64,000 bases of DNA from Oscillospiraceae bacterium Zagget12. GTDB taxonomy: Bacteria; Bacillota; Clostridia; UBA1381. Positions 43,112 to 51,132 of this stretch are shown here, piece by piece. The number at the start of each line of letters is the position of its first letter. Positions within the stretch are counted from its first letter, which is position 1. The DNA is taken from assembly GCA_001941225.1 (NCBI GenBank), contig MSHM01000023.1, positions 55,574 to 119,573 on the forward strand. The letters are read 5' to 3'. The notes under the pieces were generated by a model. The model ran no database searches. It worked only from the letters and a program-made list of their open reading frames with translations, and was not told the origin of the DNA. Both the position numbers and the translations under genes were made by a program.

Positions 43112-44305
43112 ATGCTTGACGAAATTATACAGCTTGATAAAAAATATTATATGAACACATTCGGCGACAGACTTCCCGTATGCTTTGAAAGAGGCGAGGG
43201 ACTTAAGCTGTTTGACGAAAACGGAAAGGTCTATTATGATTTTTTAGGCGGAATAGCGGTAAACGCGCTCGGTCACGGACATAAGGAATTTATATCCGCG
43301 CTGAAAAATCAGCTTGACAAGGTTATACACACGTCGAGCCTTTATTACATAGAGAACCAGGCAAAGCTCGCGCAAAGGATAGCGGAGAGCACCTGCGCGG
43401 ATAAGGTATTTTTCGCGAACAGCGGCGCAGAGGCAAACGAGGGCGCTTTTAAGCTGGCGAAGATTTATTTTTATAAAAAGGGCGTTGAGAAATACGAGAT
43501 AATAACGCTGGATAAATCCTTTCACGGCAGAACTCTCGCGACCGTGGCGGCGACCGGTCAGGAAAAATATCAAAAGCCGTATAAGCCGCTTACGCCGGGC
43601 TTTAAGCAGGTAAAGCCGAATGATTTTGAGGCGCTTTCCTCGGCGGTCACGGATAAAACCGCGGCGATTATGATAGAGCTTGTTCAAGGTGAGAGCGGAG
43701 TACACCCGATGGATAGGGAATACGTGCAAAAGCTGAGAAAGCTTTGTGACGAAAAGGATATAATTCTGATATTTGACGAGGTTCAGACCGGTATGGGAAG
43801 AACGGGGCATTTGTTCGCGTATCAGATGTACGGCATAGAGCCGGATATATTCACCTGCGCAAAGGCATTGGGCGGCGGAATCCCGATAGGCGCGGTATGC
43901 GCGGGCAAAAAGGTATCCTCCGCGTTTGAGCCGGGCGACCACGGCACCACCTTCGGAGGCAACCCGTTTGCCACCGCGGCGGGACTTGCGGTGTTTGATA
44001 TATATGAAAAGGAAAATCTTGTTGAAAACGCCGCTAAAATGGGTGCGTATATTACGGAAAAGCTGTCGGCTCTTTCCGAAAAGCACGGGGACAAAATAAC
44101 CGAGGTGAGAGGCGCCGGACTGCTTATAGGCATACAGCTTAAGGACGAAATCGCGAAAACCGTGTTTAACACTCTGTTTGCCGACGGCTTTTTGACAAGC
44201 CTTTGCGGAGGAAACACGATAAGAATAGCTCCGCCGCTTATCATAACGGAAAGCGACGCGGACTTGTTTATAGACGAATTGGACGAAGTTTTGGAGGAAA
44301 TATAA
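43112..44305 (+). CDS. argD: Acetylornithine aminotransferase
   Basis: The 397-residue class III PLP aminotransferase shows FLGGIAVNALGHGHKEF, ANSGAEANEGAFKLAKIYFY, SFHGRTLATVAATGQEKYQ, and FDEVQTGMGRTGHLFAYQ. The PLP Lys is in TCAKALGGGIPIGAVCAG. It converts N-acetylglutamate semialdehyde to N-acetylornithine. It heads a two-gene arginine operon; argC, argJ and argB are not in the window. Confidence 0.94.
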   Translation: MLDEIIQLDKKYYMNTFGDRLPVCFERGEGLKLFDENGKVYYDFLGGIAVNALGHGHKEFISALKNQLDKVIHTSSLYYIENQAKLAQRIAESTCADKVFFANSGAEANEGAFKLAKIYFYKKGVEKYEIITLDKSFHGRTLATVAATGQEKYQKPYKPLTPGFKQVKPNDFEALSSAVTDKTAAIMIELVQGESGVHPMDREYVQKLRKLCDEKDIILIFDEVQTGMGRTGHLFAYQMYGIEPDIFTCAKALGGGIPIGAVCAGKKVSSAFEPGDHGTTFGGNPFATAAGLAVFDIYEKENLVENAAKMGAYITEKLSALSEKHGDKITEVRGAGLLIGIQLKDEIAKTVFNTLFADGFLTSLCGGNTIRIAPPLIITESDADLFIDELDEVLEEI

Positions 44306-44306
44306 A

Positions 44307-45224
44307 ATGAAAGATTTAATCAGTTTACACGATTTGACAGCCGAGGAGGTAAAGGAACTTCTTGAGCTTGGCATAAAGCTGAAAAAGGAACAAAAAAGCG
44401 GCAAAGAGCATCACATCTTAAAGGGAAAGACGCTCGGTATGATATTCACAAAATCGTCAACGCGCACGAGGGTGTCGTTCGAGGTGGGTATGACTCAGCT
44501 CGGCGGCTATCCGCTGTTTTTGTCGTCGAACGATATACAGCTCGGCAGAGGCGAAACGATTTACGATACGGCAAAGGTGCTTGAAAGAATGCTTGACGGC
44601 ATAATGATTCGCACATACGCGCATCAGGACGTGCTTGATTTGGCTAAGTACGCGGATATTCCGGTTATAAACGCGCTTACGGATTTGCTGCACCCGTGCC
44701 AGGTGCTTGCCGACCTTATGACGGCGTATGAGCATAAGGGAAAGCTTGAGGGATTGAAACTCGCGTATATCGGCGACGGAAACAATATGGCTCATTCGCT
44801 GATGTACGGCTGCGCCAAGGCGGGACTTGACTGCGCCGTTGCGACGCCGGAGGACTATCAATGCGACGCGGAGGTAGTAGCGAACGCAAAGGACGATTTC
44901 AAAAAGTCGGGTAGGGAGCTGATTCTCACCTGCGACCCCAAGGAGGCTATAAAGGGCGCCGATGTTGTGTATACGGATACGTGGGTATCGATGGGTCAAG
45001 AGGCGGAAAAGGCGGAAAGACAGAGAATATTCACGCCGTATCAGGTAAACGGCGAGCTGTTTGCCTATGCCGACAGCGAGGCGATATTTATGCACTGTCT
45101 GCCCGCGTACAGAGGCTTTGAGGTTACCGAGGAGGTAATAGACGGCGCGCACAGCGTCATTTTTGACGAGGCGGAAAACAGACTTCACGCTCAAAAAGCG
45201 GTTATGGCTACTTTGATGGGCTGA
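44307..45224 (+). CDS. argF: Ornithine carbamoyltransferase
   Basis: The 305-residue enzyme makes citrulline from ornithine and carbamoyl phosphate. Motifs: carbamoyl phosphate loop FTKSSTRTRVSFEVGM, then LTDLLHPCQVLADLMT with HPCQ, the ornithine loop DTWVSMGQEAE, and MHCLPAYRGFEVT with the catalytic Cys. It follows argD after one base and is co-transcribed. Confidence 0.96.
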   Translation: MKDLISLHDLTAEEVKELLELGIKLKKEQKSGKEHHILKGKTLGMIFTKSSTRTRVSFEVGMTQLGGYPLFLSSNDIQLGRGETIYDTAKVLERMLDGIMIRTYAHQDVLDLAKYADIPVINALTDLLHPCQVLADLMTAYEHKGKLEGLKLAYIGDGNNMAHSLMYGCAKAGLDCAVATPEDYQCDAEVVANAKDDFKKSGRELILTCDPKEAIKGADVVYTDTWVSMGQEAEKAERQRIFTPYQVNGELFAYADSEAIFMHCLPAYRGFEVTEEVIDGAHSVIFDEAENRLHAQKAVMATLMG

Positions 45225-45240
45225 TAAGGGGAGTGCTTTG

Positions 45241-45738
45241 ATGGAAAATGATTTTCAGTCGTTGTTTCAGGTTCGTCTTGCGAATTACGGCGATATACCC
45301 GCGATAATGAACATAACGCGCGAGGCGTTTGTTAAGTATCAGCAGATGTCCGGCGTGGAAAAGCTCGCGGCGCTTGAGGAATCATATAACGACGTAAAAA
45401 AGGATATAGACACAAAGGTTGTGCTTATAGCATTATCCGACGGAGAACCGGTGGGCAGCGTCAGAGTTGAGGTATTTCCGGATAAAACGGCGTATCTCTC
45501 GCGCTTTGCCGTTAAGGTTACAAGTCAAAATAACGGTATAGGCAAATCTATAATGAACCTGGTGGACAGGATAATGATAAAAAAGGGCGTTACCCATATA
45601 AAGCTGCACACCGGTTCAAAGATAACCTCGCTTATACGGTTTTATTACGGGCGCGGATTTTACATAGATTCAACGGATAAATCCAGAGGATATGTGCGCG
45701 CGCTGTTGGTGAAAGAGTACAACGAAAAGGATTGCTGA
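45241..45738 (+). CDS. GNAT-family N-acetyltransferase
   Basis: The 165-residue protein has the acetyl-CoA-binding signature in AVKVTSQNNGIGKSIMNLVD and a C-terminal beta-bulge segment FYYGRGFYIDSTDKSRGYVR. The N-terminus begins VRLANYGDIPAIMNITREAF. The substrate is unknown; adjacency to argF (16-base gap) suggests the same transcript but does not prove a role in arginine metabolism. GGGGAG precedes ATG 45241. Confidence 0.85.
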   Translation: MENDFQSLFQVRLANYGDIPAIMNITREAFVKYQQMSGVEKLAALEESYNDVKKDIDTKVVLIALSDGEPVGSVRVEVFPDKTAYLSRFAVKVTSQNNGIGKSIMNLVDRIMIKKGVTHIKLHTGSKITSLIRFYYGRGFYIDSTDKSRGYVRALLVKEYNEKDC

Positions 45739-45740
45739 TT

Positions 45741-45777
45741 GAAAAGAGCCGAGTTTAAAAAATTCGGTTCTTTTTTT
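45741..45777 (+). terminator. Terminator after the GNAT gene
   Basis: AAGAGCCGA pairs with TCGGTTCTT around an AT loop and is followed by T7. Confidence 0.85.
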
Positions 45778-45830
45778 GTTTACAAAAAATAGCAGTTTAT
45801 TTACATAAAATTTACAAATTAAATAAACTA

Positions 45831-45859
45831 TTGTATTTATATTCCAAAAAATGTATAAT
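45831..45859 (+). promoter_or_regulatory. Promoter of the DUF6514-like gene
   Basis: TTGTAT and TATAAT are separated by exactly 17 bases, about 50 bases before the start codon. Confidence 0.65.
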
Positions 45860-45912
45860 ATATGCGTTGAGCAAGGCTCACCGTAAATATTAAACGAGGG
45901 GAAGTAAATAAA

Positions 45913-46110
45913 ATGTATGAGGTTACAAAAGAAAAGGTTTTGGTTGACGAGGAGGAAAGAACCGTATACGGAATACGCTGCGAAAATGAGTATATTCCGA
46001 ATGTTTCCGCCGATATAGAAAGGGCGCGGCATCTTGCCGCATTGTGCAATAACGGTAATCTTGCGCCCTGGCAGCTTGCGGACGTGGTGGCGGATTTTAT
46101 AGAAAGCTGA
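45913..46110 (+). CDS. Small DUF6514-like protein
   Basis: The 65-residue protein shows YEVTKEKVLVDEEERTVYGI, then a central SADIERARHLAALCNNGNL and the tail DVVADFIES. This resembles the small cytosolic proteins grouped as DUF6514 in Clostridia, whose role is unknown. The start follows GAGGGGAAG. It has its own promoter. Confidence 0.7.
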   Translation: MYEVTKEKVLVDEEERTVYGIRCENEYIPNVSADIERARHLAALCNNGNLAPWQLADVVADFIES

Positions 46111-46148
46111 TATTTTTTGCTGTTTTGAAAGAAATTTAATTAAAATTG

Positions 46149-46177
46149 TTGCATATGCTTTCAAAATGTGATATACT
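46149..46177 (+). promoter_or_regulatory. Promoter of the RelB-like antitoxin gene
   Basis: TTGCAT and TATACT are separated by exactly 17 bases, 23 bases before the start codon. Confidence 0.7.
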
Positions 46178-46200
46178 AATAGTGAAAGGAAGTGGTTATA

Positions 46201-46464
46201 ATGACAACGATAAGTCTTAGATTTGATGATGATATGAAAAAAGAATTGGACGATATGTGTGATGAAATGGGAATGAATTTGACGACTTTCTTTATGATTT
46301 ACGCTAAAAAAGCATTGAGAGAAAGACGTATTCCTTTTGATATTGCCGCGCCGATTGATCCGTTTTATTCCGAAAAGAATATTAGGCAAATAAGAAAAGC
46401 GGATTCTCAGGTGAATGACGGAAAAGTTATCGTCAAAACAATGGAAGAATTGGAAGAACTGTAA
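46201..46464 (+). CDS. RelB/DinJ-type antitoxin without an adjacent toxin
   Basis: The 87-residue protein has a ribbon-helix-helix N-terminus (TTISLRFDDDMKKELDDMC, MGMNLTTFFMIYAKKALRE) followed by RRIPFDI, the RelB/DinJ signature, and an acidic, probably flexible toxin-binding tail. ATG 46201 is used, with GGAAGTGG upstream. RelB genes are normally followed at once by a relE or yafQ toxin gene. Here a duplicated leader and a MITE-like element follow instead, with no toxin frame, so it is an orphan that may have lost its partner. Confidence 0.88.
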   Translation: MTTISLRFDDDMKKELDDMCDEMGMNLTTFFMIYAKKALRERRIPFDIAAPIDPFYSEKNIRQIRKADSQVNDGKVIVKTMEELEEL

Positions 46465-46472
46465 GTGTTGCT

Positions 46473-46520
46473 TTAATGCGTTGCTCCGGCGGCGCATTTT
46501 TTTGATTAAGGAGGAAAACA
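46473..46520 (+). repeat. Direct repeat, copy A (hairpin plus ribosome site, no gene)
   Basis: This is a 48-base unit containing AATGCGTTGCTCCGG, CGGCGCATTTTTTT and the ribosome-site sequence TTAAGGAGGAAAACA. It is nearly identical to copy B at 46684-46730, differing by one T in the T-run and two bases near the end. Copy A leads into a TTG-TAA stop, not a gene. Confidence 0.85.
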
Positions 46521-46559
46521 CGACTTGTAAAAAAACAATTTATGTGATATAATAAACAA

Positions 46560-46664
46560 GCCAAACAAAATTGAATAATAAAAATAAAACGGGTGTTTCT
46601 GTGTAAGATAAAAATGCAGAGGCTTTATTGAAATATCCGTTTTAGATATTCAATTTTGTTTGGC
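46560..46664. mobile_element. MITE-like element with 18-base perfect terminal inverted repeats
   Basis: GCCAAACAAAATTGAATA at 46560-46577 is perfectly inverted at 46647-46664, and TAAAACGG is repeated inversely just inside each end. The 105 bases between contain no open frame. The whole would fold into one long stem. No clear target-site duplication was found, so it may also be a non-mobile hairpin locus. Confidence 0.6.
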
Positions 46665-46683
46665 GACAAAAGCCGAAGTATTT

Positions 46684-46730
46684 TTAATGCGTTGCTCCGG
46701 CGGCGCATTTTTTGATTAAGGAGAGAAACA
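46684..46730 (+). repeat. Direct repeat, copy B (leader of the gene at 46.7 kb)
   Basis: This is the second copy of the 48-base unit. Here GGAGAGAAACAAA is followed by an ATG, so the unit acts as terminator hairpin plus ribosome site for the following gene. Confidence 0.85.
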
Positions 46731-46732
46731 AA

Positions 46733-47040
46733 ATGTATAAAGAGGAGATTTTCGAAACTATTGAAATTGATGAAAAGGTTACTGACAGAATAATTTTTAA
46801 TCTTGAGCAAAAAAAAACAGTGAATACAGGAGGCTTTCAAGTCTGATTAGCGACTGTCTGGACGATATGAGAGAGGTTTTAGACAAAGGTGAGGAGTTTA
46901 CGCCGGACCTTTATTACAAAATCCGCGGCTGCGTTGAAACCGTTGACAAAGTACGTATGGCGGAATTTGCGGCTATGTATTTGTCCGGCGCGGCGGACGC
47001 GTTTAAAATGCTTGAAAGGCTCGGATATATTAAGGATTGA
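46733..47040 (+). pseudogene. Small unknown gene split by a one-base deletion in an A-run
   Basis: From ATG 46733 the frame reads MYKEEIFETIEIDEKVTD and then RIIFNLEQKK, but after nine A (46809-46817) it goes out of register and stops at 46846. With ten A the frame continues NSEYRRLSSLISDCLDDMRE to TGA 47040, giving 102 residues with a largely helical, acidic composition (VRMAEFAAMYLSGAADAFK). The length of 308 bases (one short of a multiple of three) supports a single missing base. Family not recognised. Confidence 0.7.
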
Positions 47041-47046
47041 AAATTC

Positions 47047-47075
47047 TTGTCAAACCTCGATTTTTATAGTATAAT
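47047..47075 (+). promoter_or_regulatory. Promoter of trmB
   Basis: TTGTCA and TATAAT are separated by exactly 17 bases, about 40 bases before the start codon. Confidence 0.7.
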
Positions 47076-47115
47076 AGACAGAGCTGATATAAATTTAAAT
47101 TGAGGTAAAGATTTT

Positions 47116-47778
47116 ATGAGAATGAGGAAAAAGAAAAACTGCGGCGAAAGAATGGAGCGCTGCGGCGATATATGGATAAGAGAACCGCGGGAATACAAGG
47201 GAAAATGGTCGGAGCGTTTCGGAAACGACAATCCGATACATATAGAAATCGGCTGCGGTAAGGGCAATTTTATCGTGGGTATGGCAAAGATGTATCCCGA
47301 CGTTAATTTCATAGCTATCGAAAAGGTTGAGGACGTAATCGTTATGGCTATGGAAAAGACAAAGGCGGCGGGACTTTCCAATGTGCTTTTCACCGATATG
47401 GACGCGGAAAATATAGAGGATATTTTTTCGTTCGGCGAGATAAGGAGAATTTATCTGAATTTTTCCGACCCGTGGAAAAAGAAAAAGCAGGCAAAACGCA
47501 GACTGACGCATAAGCGTTTCCTTGACCGCTATAAGGCGGTGCTTATGCAGGGCGATTATATATGGTTCAAGACCGACAACAAGGCTCTTTTTGATTTTTC
47601 GCTTAACTCCTTTGCCGAGGAAAATTATAAGCTGGAGAATATAAGCCTCGATTTGCACAATTCCGATTTTGAGGGCAATGTGATGACCGAATATGAGCAG
47701 CGTTTCTCGGAGGCGGGTATGCCGATTTACCGTTTGGAGGCGACATATTTGGGTTGGACGGACGAAAGAAAAAAATAA
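47116..47778 (+). CDS. trmB: tRNA (guanine46-N7)-methyltransferase
   Basis: The 220-residue SAM enzyme methylates G46 in the tRNA variable loop. It shows IEIGCGKGNFIVGMAKMYP (SAM loop), FIAIEKVEDVIVMAMEK, YLNFSDPWKKKKQAKRRLTH (catalytic and tRNA-binding block), and TEYEQRFSEAGMPIYRLEA at the end. It is monocistronic, with its own promoter and a shared terminator with tadA. Confidence 0.96.
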   Translation: MRMRKKKNCGERMERCGDIWIREPREYKGKWSERFGNDNPIHIEIGCGKGNFIVGMAKMYPDVNFIAIEKVEDVIVMAMEKTKAAGLSNVLFTDMDAENIEDIFSFGEIRRIYLNFSDPWKKKKQAKRRLTHKRFLDRYKAVLMQGDYIWFKTDNKALFDFSLNSFAEENYKLENISLDLHNSDFEGNVMTEYEQRFSEAGMPIYRLEATYLGWTDERKK

Positions 47779-47800
47779 ATTTTTGACTAAAATAAACGAA

Positions 47801-47830
47801 GTAGGCTGACTAAAGCCTACTTCTTTTTCT
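47801..47830. terminator. Bidirectional terminator between trmB and tadA
   Basis: GAAGTAGGCT pairs with AGCCTACTTC around GACTAA and is followed by TTTTT on the plus strand. Its right arm overlaps the end of the convergent tadA gene. Confidence 0.85.
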
Positions 47831-48275
47831 TTTGACGCAGCTCCTTAAAAAACGACGACAAAATATCCGCGCATTCGTTTTCCATAATTCCGCCCTCAAA
47901 ATGAACGTCGTGATTAAACAGTCCCTTTTCAAACAGATTGGCGGCAGAGCCGCAGCAGCCGGATTTTTTATCGAACGCGCCGAAGTACACATTATCTATA
48001 CGCGAGTTTATAATCGCGCCGGCGCACATCGGGCAGGGCTCGAGAGTGACGTACATATCGCAATTTGGCAGCCGCCAGCCGCCAAGTCCTTTGCACGCCT
48101 TGTTTATCGCGATAACTTCGGCGTGGAGCAGGGCGTTTTTTTTGGTTTCACGCTTGTTATAGCCGCGCGCTATAATTTTGCCGTTATGCACGATTACCGC
48201 GCCTATAGGCGTTTCGCCTATTGCCGCCGCCTTTTTTGCCTGCTTTATCGCGTCTTTCATAAATTTTTCTTCCAT
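47817..48275 (-). CDS. tadA: tRNA-specific adenosine deaminase
   Basis: The 152-residue zinc deaminase converts A34 to inosine in the tRNA-Arg(ACG) anticodon. The motifs are HAEVIAINKA (zinc His and proton-shuttle Glu) and TLEPCPMCAGAI (two zinc Cys), with the family-specific VYFGAFDKKSGCCGSAANLF and FNHDVHFEGGI. The Lys-rich C-terminal tail is encoded within the shared terminator stem. Confidence 0.96.
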   Translation of the reverse strand: MEEKFMKDAIKQAKKAAAIGETPIGAVIVHNGKIIARGYNKRETKKNALLHAEVIAINKACKGLGGWRLPNCDMYVTLEPCPMCAGAIINSRIDNVYFGAFDKKSGCCGSAANLFEKGLFNHDVHFEGGIMENECADILSSFFKELRQKKKK

Positions 48276-48325
48276 AATTTTTCCTATTTGTAAAATTATC
48301 CGCCCGAATAAAGGCGGATAATTTT

Positions 48326-48577
48326 TTACAGTGTTTTAATATACGTTTTCGCGAATTCCTCCAAAAGCTCGTCGCGCTCTATTTTAACAATCAGCCCTCT
48401 TGCTCCGTTATAGCTGGTTATGTATGTCGGGTCGCCCGAAAGTATATAGCCCACTATTTGGCTTATGGGGTCATAACCCTTTACTTTCAGCGCCTCGTAT
48501 ACCTTGGCAACTATTTCTCTGACTTCCTTTTCCTTGTCGAACTCAAGGTTGATTTTCATTGTTTCATTAAATTCCAT
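48326..48577 (-). CDS. IreB-family regulatory phosphoprotein (UPF0297)
   Basis: The 83-residue protein shows [20 protein letters not shown], then [20 protein letters not shown] and [18 protein letters not shown], the UPF0297 pattern. In enterococci IreB is phosphorylated by the PASTA kinase IreK and affects cephalosporin resistance. The usual neighbours alaS and yqgF are absent. ATG 48577 is preferred to GTG 48586 because AAGGAG lies 8 bases before it. Confidence 0.93.
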   Translation of the reverse strand: MEFNETMKINLEFDKEKEVREIVAKVYEALKVKGYDPISQIVGYILSGDPTYITSYNGARGLIVKIERDELLEEFAKTYIKTL

Positions 48578-48684
48578 GGTATTCACTCCTTTATATAATT
48601 ATAGCAAACCATTTACGTATAGAATATTACAAAACCGAGCAAATTGCAAGGGTTTTGACAAAAAATTTATAATTAATTTATATT

Positions 48685-49935
48685 TCAGTCGAGTATGAAC
48701 AGATTTTCGACGCTGTCTGCCGGACCTACCGCCGATATGCAAAGCGTTGAGCTGTCAAGAATACGGTCTATTATTTCCGCTGTTGTGTCCGCGTTCACGC
48801 TCTCGATTTTCGCGAGGGTTTCCTCCTGCGTAAGCAGCGGCTTGTTCAAAAGCAGAGAACGTCCCGCGCCCTGCATTCTTGCTCCCGTGCTTTCGTTCGA
48901 GAGAATGTAGTTGCCCTTGAGCTGTTCCTTTGCCCTGTTAATTTCTTCCTTTGTGAGCTTGTCACGCTTTATTTTGTTGATTTCCTCCGAAATCAGCTCC
49001 GCCACGCGGCTCATATTTTCCGCGCTCATTCCCGCGGCAATATCGAAAACGCCCGTGTTCAGATACGCGCTGTGTCCCGCGCTTATCGAATACACAAGTC
49101 CGCGCTGCTCGCGTATATTCTGGAACAGCCGCGACGACATTCCGCTGCCGAATACATTGTTAAACACAAGCAGACTGTACACGCTCTCGTCCATAACGTC
49201 AATGCCCTTGAAGGTCGCGACAAGCTGTACCTGCTCTATGTCCTTGCGTCTTACTATGTTGTTACCGCTCAAATACGGCGCGTCCGGCAGTAACGGAGCT
49301 TTGTCCGACATTTTCTTTGAGCCGAAATATTTTTCCAAAAGCTCAAAGAAGTCCTCGTTGAAATTTCCCGATACCGATATTATGGTGTTCGCGCTTGTAT
49401 AATGACCGGCGATATACGCGCGCATTATATCCGGAGTTATTTTGTCAAGGCTTTCGCGCGTGCCGAGAATTGTCCTGCCCATCGGCGTGTCGCCCCATAC
49501 AGCGTATGAGGATAAATCGTAAACAAGGTCCTCCGGACTGTCCTCATACATACGTATTTCCTCGTTTATAACCTGCCTTTCAAGCGCCATATCGTCCGCG
49601 TCAAGCCGCGAATTGAAAAGCATATCCGAGAGCAGGTCAAGCGCGGTCGGAATATGCTCGTCGAGCGTTTTAGTGTAAAAGCAGGTGTATTCGCGCGTGG
49701 TAAACGCGTCAAGCTGACCTCCCACGGAGTCTATTTCGTACGCTATCTGCGCCGCGCTCCTGTTTTGTGTTCCCTTAAACAGCATATGCTCAATAAAATG
49801 AGAAATTCCGTTTTCGTCGCGGTTTTCGTATCTTGAGCCGTTTCCTACCCATACGCCTATGGAAATTGACTTAAGATAATTTATTTTTTCCGCCACAACG
49901 CGTATGCCGTTCGACAATGTTCTGTACTGATACAA
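48685..49935 (-). CDS. M16-family zinc metallopeptidase (YmxG type)
   Basis: The 416-residue insulinase-family peptidase has inverted zinc motif HFIEH within ISHFIEHMLFKGTQNR and the distal Glu in LERQVINEEIRMYEDSPED, so it looks catalytically competent. The C-terminal half domain includes GMSSRLFQNIREQRGLVYSI. It is the conserved clostridial type related to B. subtilis YmxG/MlpA. It is monocistronic and ends the ordinary chromosomal section before the phage cassette. Confidence 0.93.
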   Translation of the reverse strand: MYQYRTLSNGIRVVAEKINYLKSISIGVWVGNGSRYENRDENGISHFIEHMLFKGTQNRSAAQIAYEIDSVGGQLDAFTTREYTCFYTKTLDEHIPTALDLLSDMLFNSRLDADDMALERQVINEEIRMYEDSPEDLVYDLSSYAVWGDTPMGRTILGTRESLDKITPDIMRAYIAGHYTSANTIISVSGNFNEDFFELLEKYFGSKKMSDKAPLLPDAPYLSGNNIVRRKDIEQVQLVATFKGIDVMDESVYSLLVFNNVFGSGMSSRLFQNIREQRGLVYSISAGHSAYLNTGVFDIAAGMSAENMSRVAELISEEINKIKRDKLTKEEINRAKEQLKGNYILSNESTGARMQGAGRSLLLNKPLLTQEETLAKIESVNADTTAEIIDRILDSSTLCISAVGPADSVENLFILD

Positions 49936-49998
49936 TATTATACTCCTTTTACCGTATATTTATTAGACGTAAATTTATACCTTTTTGTTCCGCTTTTA

Positions 49999-50625
49999 TC
50001 AGAATTTTCTTTTAATTTCGCGCACAAGTCCGAATACGCGTATGCGCAGAACCTCCTCGCCCTCAAAGCGGCGCGGCGGGTACATCGGATTTATCGATTG
50101 CAGCTCGATAAAATCATCTCCGTATACTATTCTTTTGATAACGCCGTCCTCCTCGTCTATTGTGACAACCGCATAGCTGCCGCTGTCAACCGACGATTGA
50201 CACCGCACAAGCACAAGGTCACCCTCCATAAACACCGGATACATACTGTCGCCTATAACGCGCAGGAACGCATACTGGTCGCCACCGCGCACCTCGTTTT
50301 TCGGAACCGGCTCGTAGTCGAGTATGTTGTTGTCGGCAAAACAGCTGATGCCCGCCGCAACTCTGCCCACCACGGGTATTTTTACAAAATCCGTTTCGCT
50401 TGATATTTCAATGTTTGACGGAGTGTCGTCCCAACCGAGCAGATATTCCGGCGTGGTTTCGAGATACTGCGCCAGCTTTATAAGCGAGTCGCGCTTTATA
50501 TTTTTTACGGTGCCCTTCTCATATTTTTGTATTGCCGCTTTTTGGACGCCTATCTTCGCGCCAAGCTCCTCCTGTGTTAAATTATGCTCTTTTCGGAGCA
50601 TTTTAATTCTTTCCCCTGTGGTCAT
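49999..50625 (-). CDS. Phage-type CI/LexA-like repressor with self-cleaving S24 domain
   Basis: The 208-residue protein starts at ATG 50625, with GGGAGG upstream. The N-terminal Xre helix-turn-helix reads GERIKMLRKEHNLTQEELGA, KIGVQKAAIQKYEKG. The C-terminal S24 peptidase domain has an Ala-Gly cleavage site in VGRVAAGI, nucleophile Ser in RVIGDSMYPVFMEGD and general base Lys in GVIKRIV. Such repressors self-cleave with RecA during DNA damage and so couple induction to SOS. It is transcribed away from the phage genes, from a promoter facing theirs. Confidence 0.92.
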   Translation of the reverse strand: MTTGERIKMLRKEHNLTQEELGAKIGVQKAAIQKYEKGTVKNIKRDSLIKLAQYLETTPEYLLGWDDTPSNIEISSETDFVKIPVVGRVAAGISCFADNNILDYEPVPKNEVRGGDQYAFLRVIGDSMYPVFMEGDLVLVRCQSSVDSGSYAVVTIDEEDGVIKRIVYGDDFIELQSINPMYPPRRFEGEEVLRIRVFGLVREIKRKF

Positions 50626-50656
50626 AAGTATTCCTCCCTGTTTTATCCATAACATA

Positions 50657-50685
50657 ATAGTATCATATTTCGAAACTTTTTTCAA
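50657..50685 (-). promoter_or_regulatory. Repressor promoter
   Basis: On the minus strand TTGAAA and TACTAT are separated by 17 bases, about 30 bases before the repressor start. AGTATCA (50659-50665), one mismatch from the operator core, covers the -10, suggesting self-repression. Confidence 0.7.
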
Positions 50686-50700
50686 GCATTTAATCCAAAA

Positions 50701-50853
50701 AGTATCTGAAAAATTTATGTAAAACAGTCAAAGTATCTAAAAAAGAAATTTAGCATTGACAAAAGTATCTTTTTATGATATAATCAACGTGTCTTAAAGG
50801 TAAACCGGATTTCCGGAATATATTTTTTAAAAACAAAGTATCTTAAAAAGATA
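50701..50853. promoter_or_regulatory. Operator array AGTATCT (four copies)
   Basis: AGTATCT occurs at 50701, 50732, 50764 and 50837. The first three are 31 and 32 bases apart, about three helical turns. The fourth is part of a palindrome, TATCTTAAAAAGATA (50839-50853), just before the ribosome site of the first gene. The third sits in the spacer of the phage promoter. These are the likely binding sites of the adjacent repressor. Confidence 0.75.
50756..50784 (+). promoter_or_regulatory. Main promoter of the phage cassette
   Basis: Perfect TTGACA and TATAAT are separated by exactly 17 bases, with an AGTATCT operator inside the spacer, so bound repressor would block it. No other clear promoter was seen down to 63 kb. 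Confidence 0.85.
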
Positions 50854-50866
50854 GAAAGGAGTGCTT

Positions 50867-51067
50867 ATGATTTACTCAAATGATGACCCTATGGCTATTC
50901 TGGCTATGGAATTGGAGCGCACGGATAATTACGGCGATGGTGATGAATTCGGCGATGTGAAATGTCCGATATGCGGCGCTTTCGAGCCGGAATATTACTA
51001 TATGGACGAGGACGAGGAATGTGTCGGCTGCAGCGAGTGTGTGTATAAAACGGACGTACTGTTTTAA
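50867..51067 (+). CDS. Small acidic protein with two CxxC pairs
   Basis: The 66-residue first gene of the cassette uses ATG 50867, with AGGAG 5 bases upstream. It is very acidic (MELERTDNYGDGDEFGDV), then has VKCPICGAFEPEYYYMDEDE and ECVGCSECVYKTDVLF, a likely zinc ribbon. As the first gene under the repressed promoter it could be a regulator or a DNA mimic, but no family is recognised. Confidence 0.6.
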   Translation: MIYSNDDPMAILAMELERTDNYGDGDEFGDVKCPICGAFEPEYYYMDEDEECVGCSECVYKTDVLF

Positions 51068-51132
51068 GTGAGGTGATGTGATGAGGAACAAGGTTTTTCA
51101 TAATTATTCATTCTCCGCGCAAAAAGAGGGGA

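Noticed and set aside
44087..44098. GGGGACAAAATA in argD as a repeat copy
   Set aside because: It lacks the CACTA or CACAA core and encodes ordinary family sequence (HGDKIT).
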